Notes: generated by a model not told the origin, from the letters alone. DNA of 64,000 nt from Nocardia sp. CY41 (GCF_009829325.1 NZ_VUOS01000009.1:1-64000); one strand, 5' to 3'; counted from the stretch's first letter, positions 16,638 through 25,720 are shown. Numbers and translations: made by a program.

Positions 16638-16975
16638 TCGACATGCGGGGCCGGCGGCTGTGGATGGCGCCGCTCGGCGTTTCGGTTTCACTGATCATCG
16701 CCGCGGCCGCTGCCTCCGCCGAGCCGATCGTTCCGGCCGGTCCGGGAGCGGCATGCGGCGAAAGCCAGGGCTCGGCGACAGCTCCGGGATGCGGCAACGA
16801 CAAGCCCGCCCCCGAGACGCGGGGCGGGCCTGCGGCGCCACCGCCGGCGCTGCCGTTGCAGGTGCTGGCGCCTCCGCCCAAAGCTTCTGCGCCCAACACG
16901 AATACGCCCGCAGGCGCACTGGTGCCGCCCGCGCCGGGGCCGGGCGGCGGCAGGCCGATCGTGCCGGTCAGGTAG
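16628..16975 (+). CDS. Small secreted proline-rich protein coupled to the porin gene
   Basis: A 115-residue protein whose ATG lies inside the last codons of the porin gene (10-base overlap), which suggests translational coupling. The N-terminus has a signal sequence (PLGVSVSLIIAAAAASAEP). The mature part is rich in Pro, Ala and Gly and has two cysteines (AACGESQG and PGCGND). No domain is recognised. Coupling to MspA suggests an envelope role, perhaps porin-associated; this is inference only. Its last 8 bases overlap the end of the converging DUF6463 gene. Confidence 0.7.
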   Translation: MAVIDMRGRRLWMAPLGVSVSLIIAAAAASAEPIVPAGPGAACGESQGSATAPGCGNDKPAPETRGGPAAPPPALPLQVLAPPPKASAPNTNTPAGALVPPAPGPGGGRPIVPVR

Positions 16976-17417
16976 CGCGGAAGGGCACCGGCTCACCCTG
17001 ATCGGAACCCGCGGTCTTTCTAGCTGCCACAACGACCAACATCCCGGCGACTGCGCCGACGAAGTACGGGGAGGGCACCAGCAGAACGCCGCCGAGCACA
17101 CACCATGCCGTGAGCGCCCAGCCGACGCCCGCGGGCACGGCCACCCCGCGTCCCGCGAGGTGCCAGATCAGCGCGCCGAGCAGGATCAACGGCACGGAGA
17201 AGCTGCCCGGACCGGCCCAGAACGTGAGCTCGTTCTGCAGGGACTGCGTCGTCTGCGTGGTGTCTCCGGCCGTGAGCGGGACGGCTGCCCATAATCCTCG
17301 ATCGATCCAGCCGGTGACGTCGTCCCAGGAGAAGAGCGTCAGCAGAGCCAGGTGCCCCGTTCCCAGCACGAGCATGATCGCAGCGGCCCAGCGGAGCAAT
17401 CGCTTTCCGTTGTTCAT
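16968..17417 (-). CDS. DUF6463-like small membrane protein
   Basis: A 149-residue protein with four hydrophobic segments (LLRWAAAIMLVLGTGHLALL; the segment around VPLILLGALIWHLAG; VGWALTAWCVLGGVLLV; FVGAVAGMLVVVAA), as in DUF6463. The start at 17417 follows an excellent ribosome site (GGGAGGTCACC). A longer frame upstream covers the promoter region. It is divergent from a TetR gene, with an extended palindrome between them, and is probably that regulator's target. Function unknown; such proteins are often linked to drug or envelope stress regulators. Confidence 0.85.
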   Translation of the reverse strand: MNNGKRLLRWAAAIMLVLGTGHLALLTLFSWDDVTGWIDRGLWAAVPLTAGDTTQTTQSLQNELTFWAGPGSFSVPLILLGALIWHLAGRGVAVPAGVGWALTAWCVLGGVLLVPSPYFVGAVAGMLVVVAARKTAGSDQGEPVPFRAT

Positions 17418-17526
17418 GGTGACCTCCCGTGTTCCTACTCCGGAGTTGTTCCGGCGTCCCACCCCACCGAAGGAGGAGTGGACGATCGCGACGACTTCCG
17501 CCTGGATCACGGTGTGGTCCAAGGTT

Positions 17527-17565
17527 TATACGGTGCCGTACAGTTGATCTGTACGGTAACGTATA
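17527..17565. promoter_or_regulatory. Extended TetR operator
   Basis: A two-tier palindrome: CCGTACAG-N5-CTGTACGG (17536-17543, 17549-17556) flanked symmetrically, three bases out on each side, by TATACG and CGTATA (17527-17532, 17560-17565). It sits between the divergent tetR and DUF6463 genes, 39 bases before the proposed GTG start. Confidence 0.85.
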
Positions 17566-17603
17566 GAACCAGCGCGATCAATGGAGGTGACCCGATTCCC
17601 GCC

Positions 17604-18152
17604 GTGCCCCGCACCACACGAGCCCGCTGGATCGAGGCGGGTCTGGCCGCCCTCGCCCGCGGCGGTCCGGACGCCGTCCGCGTCGAGACGCTCGCCGCCG
17701 AGCTGGGCGTGACGAAGGGCGGGTTCTACGGGTACTTCGACGGCCGCCCCGCATTGCTCACCGAAATGCTCGACGAGTGGGAACGTCGCTGCTCGACCGA
17801 GGTCCTCGCGCAGGCCGAGGCGGAAGGCGGCGACGCCGCCGACCGGATCCGCCGCGCGGGCCGGCTGACTTTCGCCGAGGACCTGCACCGGATCGATCTG
17901 GCGGTGCGGACATGGGCTCGCCACGACGAGTCCGTCGCGACCCGCCTGCGGCGTATCGACAACGAGCGAATGGCGTTCTTGCGCAGAATGTTCGGGGCAT
18001 TCATCACCGACCCCGACGAAATCGAGGCACGAGCCACCCTCACGTTCGCGCTCGCGATCGGCCGCCACTTCATCGTCACCGACCACCCCGGGTACACCAA
18101 GCACGAGGCGGTCCAGCTCGCCGGGGAGTACCTTCTGCGTCCGCCGCAGTGA
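17604..18152 (+). CDS. TetR-family regulator, divergent from the DUF6463 gene
   Basis: A 182-residue TetR protein. The helix-turn-helix lies at residues 5-50 (RARWIEAGLAALARGGPDAV, then LAAELGVTKGGFYGYF). The C-terminal region (LRRIDNERMAFLRRMFGAFITDP, ATLTFALAIGRHF) fits the TetR_C pattern seen with this HTH type. The GTG start at 17604 is chosen because it follows GGAGGTGA and gives the usual N-terminus; the frame is open far upstream, but that part covers the operator and lacks coding character. It likely represses itself and the divergent membrane-protein gene through the palindrome. Confidence 0.88.
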   Translation: MPRTTRARWIEAGLAALARGGPDAVRVETLAAELGVTKGGFYGYFDGRPALLTEMLDEWERRCSTEVLAQAEAEGGDAADRIRRAGRLTFAEDLHRIDLAVRTWARHDESVATRLRRIDNERMAFLRRMFGAFITDPDEIEARATLTFALAIGRHFIVTDHPGYTKHEAVQLAGEYLLRPPQ

Positions 18153-18383
18153 GTCCCGCGAGTATTTCCCACAGCCTCCCGGACGTGCGATCGGCGACAA
18201 CGGTCCCGGCTCGCAGCCGAGTTCGCGGCTGGGGTCGACGCGGTTGCGGCTCGCCCCGGCGGACGGGCGACACCAACAGAGCACCCACCTGCACCGGATG
18301 GCTCTCGCGCTGCCACGGTCGTAGTGCGGGCGTTCCGATGCGGGTCGTTCACCAGCGGCCCCTCTGGCCGATAGCGGACAAGA

Positions 18384-19241
18384 TCAGCGGGTGCCCTGCC
18401 CGAGGTCACGCAAGATCCCGAGCGCGTCCTCCAGGGTGCGGACGTAGGACACCTCGGGCGGCAACCGGACCGCGGACCACCCCGGTCCGGCGACCAGCAC
18501 GCGATCCGCGACCTGCCGCACCGCGCGGATCGTCTCCGGCGCGGCGGTCGCGGGCATCTGGGACCAGAGCATGAGCACGCAAGACCGGTCATGGTGGGCG
18601 ATGGCGTCGGTCAAAGCCGTGTCCGGCACCGCCGCGCCCAGCAGCAACGCGACGATGCCACACTCGGCCAGCGCGGCGCGCAGCACTTCCAGGGCCAGCA
18701 CGTGGTCCTCCCCCGCGGTGCACGCCAAGAGGATCGGTGGCTGGAAACCCGGACGCCGGACCGGCGGGAACATTCGATGCAGTCCCGCGATCACCGACCA
18801 GGACAGCAGGTGCTCCACTTCGATCAGGCCGCGCCCATCGGCTTGCCCGGTCACGATCGTCGCGAACGCCGGGCGGCACAGCTCGTTCCACGTCGCGACG
18901 ACCCCGTCGCGCGCCAGGCGAGCCAGGATGATCGTCAGCGCGACATCGGGTTCCAATCGTTCGACCGCTCCCAGCAGGGCGATGCGGTCCGCTGCCGAGT
19001 CCGGCGCTTCGGCGAGCGCTTGCCGCGCGGCTCCCTCTGGCGCGGCGCCGGCTCTGACGAGTTCGATCATGCGCCGCAAGGTCGCGATATCCGCTTCGGA
19101 ATAGCGGCGGTGCACGCCCGGCCGGTCTCGCGGCGGTCCGATCGCGTAGCGCTGATTCCAGCTGCGCAGGGTGGCGACCGGGATGCCGAGTCTCGTCGCC
19201 ACCGCGCCGACCGTATACCGAGCGGCTTGTTCCTCAGCCAT
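18384..19241 (-). CDS. MerR-family regulator with C-terminal B12-binding-like domain (LitR/CarH-like)
   Basis: A 285-residue protein: MerR helix-turn-helix at residues 8-75 (YTVGAVATRLGIPVATLRSW, RYSEADIATLRRMIELV), then a helical middle domain and a Rossmann-like domain like that of CarH/LitR photoreceptors, which bind adenosylcobalamin and release DNA in light. The candidate lower-ligand His is in AGEDHVLALEVL. The helical bundle keeps the EH pair (IEVEHLLSW), but the Trp of the Wx9EH light-sensing motif appears to be Gln. Adjacent to crt genes, the classic LitR/CarH target. Start ATG 19241 gives MAEEQAARYTVG; a GTG nine codons upstream has no ribosome site. Confidence 0.85.
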   Translation of the reverse strand: MAEEQAARYTVGAVATRLGIPVATLRSWNQRYAIGPPRDRPGVHRRYSEADIATLRRMIELVRAGAAPEGAARQALAEAPDSAADRIALLGAVERLEPDVALTIILARLARDGVVATWNELCRPAFATIVTGQADGRGLIEVEHLLSWSVIAGLHRMFPPVRRPGFQPPILLACTAGEDHVLALEVLRAALAECGIVALLLGAAVPDTALTDAIAHHDRSCVLMLWSQMPATAAPETIRAVRQVADRVLVAGPGWSAVRLPPEVSYVRTLEDALGILRDLGQGTR

Positions 19242-19380
19242 CGCCGGATCGCATCCGCCCCGGGTCACGGCGCGCGATGCCGGGCGTCGAACTCGGCCGG
19301 GCTTCGATGACGCAGGCCGAGCTGCTGCCCGGCGGCGTCCGGATCAGCACGTCGTCCGCTCCTTTCCAGAAATTCGACTG

Positions 19381-19399
19381 GATGCATCGATTTTGCATC
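19381..19399. promoter_or_regulatory. Possible LitR/CarH-type operator
   Basis: GATGCA-N7-TGCATC (19381-19386 and 19394-19399) lies in the divergent region between the MerR-type regulator and the secreted-protein gene that leads into the crt genes. It would suit binding by the neighbouring regulator. Symmetry is perfect but the arms are short. Confidence 0.5.
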
Positions 19400-19453
19400 A
19401 ATAGGCGCGTAGTGTGAAGCCCTATAAGCCCAAGCTCCCTACCGGAGGACGTC

Positions 19454-19948
19454 ATGGATCGACTCACTCTCACGCGATCACTCGGACTGACAGCCGGCGT
19501 CGGAGCGGCCTGGCTGGGTCTGCTGGTCGCCGCACCCACTGCCACCGCCGCCCCGGCGGAGTGCCCCGCTCCGGGTCCTTCGACGACGCAGGACGCGGGC
19601 GCGGACGGGCCGTGCTCGGCGAACAGCGGCGCAGGCGGAGCCGCGGCCGCCTATGGCTTCGATGGAGCAGCCAGCGCCGACGCCGAGCCGACCAGCCTAT
19701 CCCTCGCAATCGCGCAGAACGGCGGTCGCGCGAGTTCCGACTCGACGTACCTTTCCGGTCCCGCCGCGATCGCCATCGGCCCCGGGGCGACCGTCACGAC
19801 AACCGGCGTGCGCCCCGGGTTGTCGATCGGCATCGCGGGGCCGGGCGCGACGGTCGCGGTCACCGGTGTCACGCCGCCGACGTGCAGCGGCGGTCTCGCC
19901 TTCGCGGGCGACTTCCAAACGTGGCAGGGTTGCTTCTCGCCTCGATAG
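19454..19948 (+). CDS. Secreted small protein, DUF6764-like, function unknown
   Basis: A 164-residue exported protein: signal peptide MDRLTLTRSLGLTAGVGAAW through TATAAPAEC, then a mature part with four cysteines spaced as two pairs (AECPAP, GPCSA, PPTCSG, QGCFSPR) and a repeated motif GPGATVTTTGV / GPGATVAVTGV that suggests a small beta-solenoid. Ribosome site CCGGAGGACGTC. It sits between the light regulator and crtE on the crt strand, so it may belong to the same light-controlled unit. The DUF6764 assignment is from memory and unverified. Confidence 0.75.
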   Translation: MDRLTLTRSLGLTAGVGAAWLGLLVAAPTATAAPAECPAPGPSTTQDAGADGPCSANSGAGGAAAAYGFDGAASADAEPTSLSLAIAQNGGRASSDSTYLSGPAAIAIGPGATVTTTGVRPGLSIGIAGPGATVAVTGVTPPTCSGGLAFAGDFQTWQGCFSPR

Positions 19949-20014
19949 TGCATCATTATGCGAAACATTGCGGAGGTGCGGGTGGTTACCCGCGACGTAC
20001 GAAGGGGATCGGGA

Positions 20015-21113
20015 ATGAGCATCGCGTCGTCCGAAGCAGCCGTGACCGACACGGGCGGCTCACTTCCGGTCCTCGGCGCCGCGACCTCCTTCTCGCTGTG
20101 GCGAGACGCCGTGCGGCGCGCAGTACTCGAGGAAGTCGGTGCTTTCCTTCCCCGAGCTTGCCCCGACACGCTGCGTCGCCTGGGCGCACAAGACGTTCTG
20201 CGCCAGTACGCCCTAGGCGGAAAGTGCTTGCGGTCGACGTTCATGTATCTCGGCTGGCTGTGCGGGGCGCCGGACGACCCGACGGCGCTGCGCGCGGCGG
20301 CCGGTTTGGAACTGCTGCACGCGTTCGCGCTGCTGCAGGACGACGTCATGGATCGATCCGCGACCCGTCGCGGGGCCCCGTCGGCCCATGTCCGGTTCGC
20401 CGCGGTGCACCGCGGCACCGGCGCGCCCGGCTCCTCCGTCCGATACGGCGAGTCCGCCGCGACACTGCTCGCGGACATGTGCCTGGTATGGGCCGAGCAG
20501 ATGCTGCGCGAAAGCGGCGTCGCCGAGTCCGCGCTACGACAGCATGCGGGTGGAACTCGCGACGGGTCAGTTCGCGGACCTGCTCAACGACGCGCGCACC
20601 GAGCCGCCTCTGGCCGCGGTGCTGGCGATCGCCCAAGCCAAGTCCGGCAACTACACCGTGCGCTGCCCGTTGGAGATGGGCGCCGTGATGGCCGGATGTG
20701 ACGCGAACGTCCTGGACGCCTTGGGCCGATACGGCGCCGCGGTCGGTGAGGCGTTCCAGTTGCGCGACGACATTCTCGGAATTTTCGGATCCCAGGCCGT
20801 GACCGGAAAACCCGCCGATACCGATCTCGGGGAACGCACGGCGACCAGCGTGGTAGTCCTCGCACGGGAGATGGCGACTCCGTCGGCGCGGGCCGAATTG
20901 TCGGAACTGCTGCATCGCCCCCGGCTCGGCGCCGCGGAGATCACCCGCGCCCGGACGCTGATCAGCGAGTCCGGTGCACCCGCGCGGATCGAGGAGATGA
21001 TCGCCGAGCGGGTGTGCCGGGCACGCAGTGCACTCGCCCCCGCGCTCTTCGCCGCACCGATGCGCGCCGCCCTCGGGAGCATGGCCGCCGCCTGCACCGA
21101 ACGCGACGCCTGA
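20015..21113 (+). pseudogene. crtE: Geranylgeranyl diphosphate synthase (CrtE type) with a frameshift
   Basis: Long-chain isoprenyl diphosphate synthase making GGPP for carotenoids. The first frame (ATG 20015, after GGGGATC) carries GGKCLRSTFMYLG and the first Asp-rich motif LLQDDVMDRSATRRG. At about 20534, after VAESAL, the sequence continues in the next frame as YDSMRVELATGQF, then the second Asp-rich motif QLRDDILGIFG and a normal C-terminus ending at 21113. One extra base or two missing bases restore a full 365-residue enzyme; nothing else is lost. It may be a true inactivating mutation or a sequencing error. First gene of a crtE-crtI-crtB operon; crtI begins 15 bases later. Confidence 0.85.
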
Positions 21114-21128
21114 CAGGAGGTTTCAGCG

Positions 21129-22664
21129 ATGCGCAGAATCGAAGGCGCTACCGACCGGGTCGTGATCGTCGGAGCCGGTTTGGCGGGGTTGTCCGCCGCC
21201 TTGCACCTGATCGGCCGGTCCCGCGAGGTGATCGTCGTGGAACGCGATCCGGTACCGGGGGGACGCGCGGGCCGCGCGGACCTCGCGGGCTACCGGCTCG
21301 ACACCGGCCCCACCGTCCTGACCATGCCCGATCTCGTCGAAGGCGTCTTCGCGGCAGCCGGAGCGCGGGCCGCCGACCACTTGCGGCTGGCGCCGGTGGA
21401 ACCGGCGTACCAGGCGCATTTCGCCGGAGGCCGGACGCTGCAGGTGCACACCGGCGCCGAGCGGATGGAAGAGGAGATCCGCCGCTTCGCAGGCGCGGGC
21501 GCGGCCGACGGCTATCGCCGTCTGCGGAATTGGCTGACGCGTCTGTACCGCGCGGAGATGGATCATTTCATCGCGGCGAATTTCGACTCCCCGCTGTCGA
21601 TGGTCACTCCCGAGCTGGCGCGGTTGATCGGCTTGGGGGGTTTCGGCAGATGGGATCGCGCGGTCGCGCGTTACATCCGCGATCCGGATCTGCGGCGCGT
21701 CTTCACCTTTCAGTCCCTGTACGCGGGCGTAGCCCCCAGCCGGGCGCTGGCCGCCTACGCCGTCATCGCGTATATGGATACCGTCGGCGGCGTGTTCTTT
21801 CCGCAGGGTGGCATGCGGACGCTTCCGGATGCGCTGGCCGGTGCCGCGACCGAGGCCGGGGTCCGATTCCGCTACGACACCGCGGTGAACGCCCTGGAGC
21901 GCACGGGATCTCGGATCACCGGTGTGCGCACCACGGACGGCGAGCGAATCCCCTGCGACGCGGTGGTGCTGACGACGGAATTGCACGAGGCGTACCGCCT
22001 GCTCACGCGCACACCACGACGTCCCGTTCCGCTGACTTCCGCCCCGTCGGCGGTGATCGCCCATGTCGGGTGCGCGCCCGAAGCCGGGACAGCGCACCAC
22101 AACCTACTGTTCGGAGCTGCCTGGGCGGAAGCGTTTCGGGACGTCATCGACCGCGGGCAGGTGATGCGGGATCCTTCGCTGCTGGTCACCCGTCCCACGG
22201 CGACCGATCCGTCGTTGGCTCCGGCGGGACGGGACCTGTTGTATATCCTCGCGCCGGCGCCGAACCTCGAACGCGGCCGGATCGATTGGGACCGTGCGGG
22301 AACGAGCTACGCCGAGCAGATGCTCGACATCGCGCAGGATCGCCTCGGTTCGCGGTTCGCCGATGTCGACTTATTGCGCGTGGATACCCCGACCGACTGG
22401 GCGCGCCGCGGCATGCTCGCCGGAAGTCCGTTCGCGCTCGCCCATACCTTCACCCAGACCGGTCCGTTCCGGCCCGCCAACATGATCCGCGGCATCGACA
22501 ACGTCGTGTTGGCCGGTGGCTCGACCGTGCCGGGTGTGGGCATACCGCCGGTGCTGATCTCCGGCCGTCTGGCCGCGGATCGTGTCACCGGCCTCCGGCC
22601 CGCCCGGCGGCGTGGCGCCGTCCCCGTGCGAGCCGCGCTCTCCACCAGCCGCATCGATCGATGA
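21129..22664 (+). CDS. crtI: Phytoene desaturase (CrtI)
   Basis: A 511-residue FAD enzyme that desaturates phytoene, usually to lycopene. The N-terminal dinucleotide motif is VVIVGAGLAGLSAALHLIGR, followed by VVERDPVPGGRAGR and YRLDTGPTVLTMPDL, the CrtI signature. The C-terminal bacterial phytoene dehydrogenase motif NVVLAGGSTVPGVGIPPVL is intact. Ribosome site AGGAGG. It ends four bases into the overlap with the crtB start region (ATGAGTGA), so translation is likely coupled. Confidence 0.95.
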   Translation: MRRIEGATDRVVIVGAGLAGLSAALHLIGRSREVIVVERDPVPGGRAGRADLAGYRLDTGPTVLTMPDLVEGVFAAAGARAADHLRLAPVEPAYQAHFAGGRTLQVHTGAERMEEEIRRFAGAGAADGYRRLRNWLTRLYRAEMDHFIAANFDSPLSMVTPELARLIGLGGFGRWDRAVARYIRDPDLRRVFTFQSLYAGVAPSRALAAYAVIAYMDTVGGVFFPQGGMRTLPDALAGAATEAGVRFRYDTAVNALERTGSRITGVRTTDGERIPCDAVVLTTELHEAYRLLTRTPRRPVPLTSAPSAVIAHVGCAPEAGTAHHNLLFGAAWAEAFRDVIDRGQVMRDPSLLVTRPTATDPSLAPAGRDLLYILAPAPNLERGRIDWDRAGTSYAEQMLDIAQDRLGSRFADVDLLRVDTPTDWARRGMLAGSPFALAHTFTQTGPFRPANMIRGIDNVVLAGGSTVPGVGIPPVLISGRLAADRVTGLRPARRRGAVPVRAALSTSRIDR

Positions 22665-22679
22665 GTGATCGGAATCGAG

Positions 22680-23603
22680 ATGACCAGCACCGACCTCGAC
22701 ACCACCCGGCCCGGCGATCCGGAATTGCAGCGGTCCTACCGGTACTGCCGAAAGCTCAACGCACGCCACGGAAAGACCTTCTTCCTGGCGACGCGACTGC
22801 TGGCACCCGACCAACGCCCCGCCGTGCACGCCTTGTACGGGTTCGCGCGCCGAGCCGACGACATCCTCGACGATCTCGATCCGCGGCGCGAGCCTGCCGA
22901 GAGGGCTCGGCAATTGGACGCCCTGGCGGGATATTTCCGCGACCGCGACGCCGGTGCCGACGGCGTTCTTCCCGCGGTTCTCGACACTGCCGAGCGCTAT
23001 CGCATTCCCCCGGCTCTGTTCGACGCTTTCCTGGCCTCGATGCGGATGGATCTGACCGTCACCGACTATCCCGACCGCGCCGCACTGGACACCTACATCT
23101 ATGGTTCGGCCGAGGTGATCGGATTGCAGTTGCTCCCGATCCTGGGGGCCACCTGCGCCGACGAGGCAGCGCCTTATGCGGCCGCCCTCGGCAAGGCCTT
23201 CCAGCTCACCAATTTCCTGCGGGATGTCGGCGAAGACCTGTTGCGCGACCGGGTGTATCTCCCCGCCGACGAACTGGCCGCGTTCGGAGTCGACCGCGAC
23301 CTGTTGCACTGGTGCCTGGCGCGGCAGCGTACCGAGCCAAGGGTTCGCGAGGCCTTGGCCGCGCAGCATGCGCTCACCCGCGACATCTACCGCTTCGCGC
23401 GTGACGGAATCGCCCTGCTGCACCGTCGTTCCCGCCCGTGCGTCACGACGGCGGCGACGCTCTACTCGGAGATACTCGACCGTATCGAGGACAGCGGGTT
23501 CGCGGTCTTCGACCATCGCGCCACCGTGCCGAACCGGAGACGAGCCCGAGTCGGCGCAGCCGGTTTGATCAATGCCTGGTGGGCACGACGCTCACACAGG
23601 TGA
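22680..23603 (+). CDS. crtB: Phytoene synthase (CrtB)
   Basis: Condenses two GGPP to phytoene. About 307 residues with the squalene/phytoene synthase signatures: first Asp-rich motif YGFARRADDILDD near residue 60, YIYGSAEVIGLQLLPIL, and second motif FQLTNFLRDVGEDLLRDRVYLP near residue 185. The start is ATG 22680 (MTSTDLDTTRPGD); a GTG at 22665 directly abutting the crtI stop is also possible. Last gene of the crt operon; no lycopene cyclase or elongase follows, so with the other two enzymes the expected end product of this locus is lycopene. Confidence 0.95.
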   Translation: MTSTDLDTTRPGDPELQRSYRYCRKLNARHGKTFFLATRLLAPDQRPAVHALYGFARRADDILDDLDPRREPAERARQLDALAGYFRDRDAGADGVLPAVLDTAERYRIPPALFDAFLASMRMDLTVTDYPDRAALDTYIYGSAEVIGLQLLPILGATCADEAAPYAAALGKAFQLTNFLRDVGEDLLRDRVYLPADELAAFGVDRDLLHWCLARQRTEPRVREALAAQHALTRDIYRFARDGIALLHRRSRPCVTTAATLYSEILDRIEDSGFAVFDHRATVPNRRRARVGAAGLINAWWARRSHR

Positions 23604-23698
23604 CCGTTCGGCAACACGCGCACCGCACCCCGACGGCGCTGTCCGGCCGATTGATCCGCCCGCCGGGCGTGGGAGGCCGTCATCAGTATCCTGATGTC

Positions 23699-24280
23699 GT
23701 GATTACGCTCAGGAAAGAAGACGGCGCCGCAGACCTCGCGGGTATCGCGAAATTGAGTGTGGGAGTCAGCTGGGACCCGTCCTCCGGCACGAGCGGCGGC
23801 GCACTCGGCTGGGCACGCCGCAAACGCGGGGTGGACCTCGATCTGATCGCCGTCCTCATGCAGGGCAGCGAGCCGGTGCGCTTCGCGGGACTCGATTCGC
23901 TCGACCCGCTGGGCAACGGCTCGGTGGCGCACACCGGCGACGAGCAGACCGGCGCCGCCTCCGGGGACGACGAGACCATCCACGTCACCTTCGCCGACGT
24001 CCCCACCGCGATCGACGCGATCATCTTCGTCGCCGCCGCCTTCAAGAAGGGCAGTTCCTTCGAGAAGGCGAACAACATCTCCTTCAAGATCTACGACGCC
24101 ACCGGCGGCAGCAGCCAGCAAGTCGCGGATATCTGGCCCTCGCTGCTGGGCACCGACAACGCCAACGCGGTGGCGCGCGCGTTCCGCAACGGCGACCAGT
24201 GGCAGCTCGAAGTGCTCAACCGGCAAGGCAAGATCAAGCAGGGTGACATGCAGGCCCTGTTGCGCTTCGCCATGCAATAG
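23699..24280 (+). CDS. TerD-family stress protein
   Basis: A 193-residue protein of the TerD/TerZ group, calcium-binding proteins linked to tellurite, oxidative and phage stress. The GTG start is fixed by the family N-terminus (M)ITLRKEDGAADL. The middle contains GVDLDLIAVLMQG, a clear TerD block, then DDETIHVTFADVP and the C-terminal ARAFRNGDQWQLEVLNRQGK-like segment. The frame is open further upstream but that part is the end of crtB out of frame. It stands alone without other ter genes, next to light and oxidative-stress genes. Confidence 0.88.
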   Translation: MITLRKEDGAADLAGIAKLSVGVSWDPSSGTSGGALGWARRKRGVDLDLIAVLMQGSEPVRFAGLDSLDPLGNGSVAHTGDEQTGAASGDDETIHVTFADVPTAIDAIIFVAAAFKKGSSFEKANNISFKIYDATGGSSQQVADIWPSLLGTDNANAVARAFRNGDQWQLEVLNRQGKIKQGDMQALLRFAMQ

Positions 24281-24360
24281 CACCCGGGGGGCAGGCTTTT
24301 CGAATCGCGCTGATACGCGGATTCCGACAATCGGTGGACCGCCGCGGTTAGTCTGGGCCA

Positions 24361-25710
24361 ATGCGATCTCGGTTCCGTCGGTACGTCCTGGCCGCGCTCG
24401 CCGGCGCGGCATCCACGCTGCTGCTCACCACGCAATCCCCGGCCACCCCGCCGGTGCAGCCGGTCGCAGGCCTACCGGCGCTGGGCGGGGACTTCCTCTG
24501 GGGGGTCTCGACCTCCGGATTCCAGTCCGAAGGCCATACGCCGGACAGCAATTGGACGCGGTACGTCGGCGCGACTCCCGGTTACGACGGCCTGGGCGAT
24601 TCGGTGGACTTCTACGGCCGATACGCGTCGGATATCCAACTCGCGGCGGACCTCGGGGCGCGGGTGTTCCGGATCGGGATCGAATGGGCTCGAGTGCAAC
24701 CGGCGCCGGGAGTCTGGGACGAGGGCGCGTTCCGTTTCTACGACGCGGTCATCGCGAGCGTCGAGCAGGCCGGGATGCGCCCCATGATCACCCTCGACCA
24801 CTGGGTGTATCCCGGCTGGGCGGTCGATCGAGGGGGCTGGCGCAATCCACGCATGGTCGACGACTGGCTGGCCAATATGCGCGCCGTCGTCGATCGGTAC
24901 GCCTCGCGCAATCCCTTGTGGGTGACCGTGAACGAACCCGTCGCCTACATCATGCACGAGGTCCGCCGGGGCGCCGCGGACGCCGGAGAGATGCTGGAGC
25001 GGGTCGCGCAGGTGCACAACGCCGCCTACGACTACATCCACCAGAGGCAGCCCGGCGCGCAGGTGACCAGCAATGTCGGCTACGTCGCCGGATCCGAGGC
25101 GCAGGTCAACGGGCCGTTGATCGACCGCATCGCCGATCGGCTCGACTACGTCGGCGTCGACTACTACTTCGCCTACGACCCGGCGCGGTCGTTGATCGAG
25201 TCCATCGTGCGGGCCAGTGGTTCGGCCATGCCCGATCTTCCCGGCCCTCAGATCTGGGATCTGCCGTTGCGCACCGAGGGCATCTACTATGCGCTGCAAT
25301 ACTATTCGCGCCGATTGCCGGGCAAGCCGCTGTACGTCGTCGAGAACGGGATGCCCACCGAGAACGGCCGTCCGCGGGCCGACGGCTACACCCGCAGTGA
25401 TCATCTGCGCGACACCGTCTATTGGATCCAGCGCGCCAAGGCCGACGGCATGAACATCATGGGCTACAACTATTGGAGCCTCACCGACAACTACGAATGG
25501 GGCAGCTACACACCACGTTTCGGCCTCTACACCGTGGATGTGCGCACCGACCCGACGCTCACCCGCCGTCCCACCGACGCCGTCGGCACCTACACGCAGG
25601 TCATCGCCGGGGGCGGAGTCCCGGACAGCTACCGTCCCACCCGTGGCCCGGCCCTGTGCGTGTTCGTCGATCCGCCTGCCAGCTGCCTCAGCCCGGTAGC
25701 GGAAAGGTAG
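24361..25710 (+). CDS. Secreted GH1 beta-glucosidase
   Basis: A 449-residue glycoside hydrolase family 1 enzyme. The N-terminal signal (MRSRFRRYVLAALAGAASTL and LLTTQSPA) marks it as exported, unusual for GH1. Family motifs: FLWGVSTSGFQSEG at the start of the barrel, the acid/base Glu in VTVNEPVAYIMHE and the nucleophile Glu in LYVVENGMPTENG, then NYWSLTDNYEWGSYTPRFGL at the aglycone side. It is shorter in the middle than classical GH1 enzymes. The C-terminal tail has two cysteines (ALCVFVD, ASCLSP) that could form a disulfide. The next gene converges 10 bases away. Confidence 0.92.
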   Translation: MRSRFRRYVLAALAGAASTLLLTTQSPATPPVQPVAGLPALGGDFLWGVSTSGFQSEGHTPDSNWTRYVGATPGYDGLGDSVDFYGRYASDIQLAADLGARVFRIGIEWARVQPAPGVWDEGAFRFYDAVIASVEQAGMRPMITLDHWVYPGWAVDRGGWRNPRMVDDWLANMRAVVDRYASRNPLWVTVNEPVAYIMHEVRRGAADAGEMLERVAQVHNAAYDYIHQRQPGAQVTSNVGYVAGSEAQVNGPLIDRIADRLDYVGVDYYFAYDPARSLIESIVRASGSAMPDLPGPQIWDLPLRTEGIYYALQYYSRRLPGKPLYVVENGMPTENGRPRADGYTRSDHLRDTVYWIQRAKADGMNIMGYNYWSLTDNYEWGSYTPRFGLYTVDVRTDPTLTRRPTDAVGTYTQVIAGGGVPDSYRPTRGPALCVFVDPPASCLSPVAER

Positions 25711-25720
25711 CCGCGCGACC

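Noticed and set aside
23438..23698. N-terminal extension of the TerD protein
   Set aside because: The upstream part is the end of crtB out of frame, and TerD proteins start at ITLRKED.
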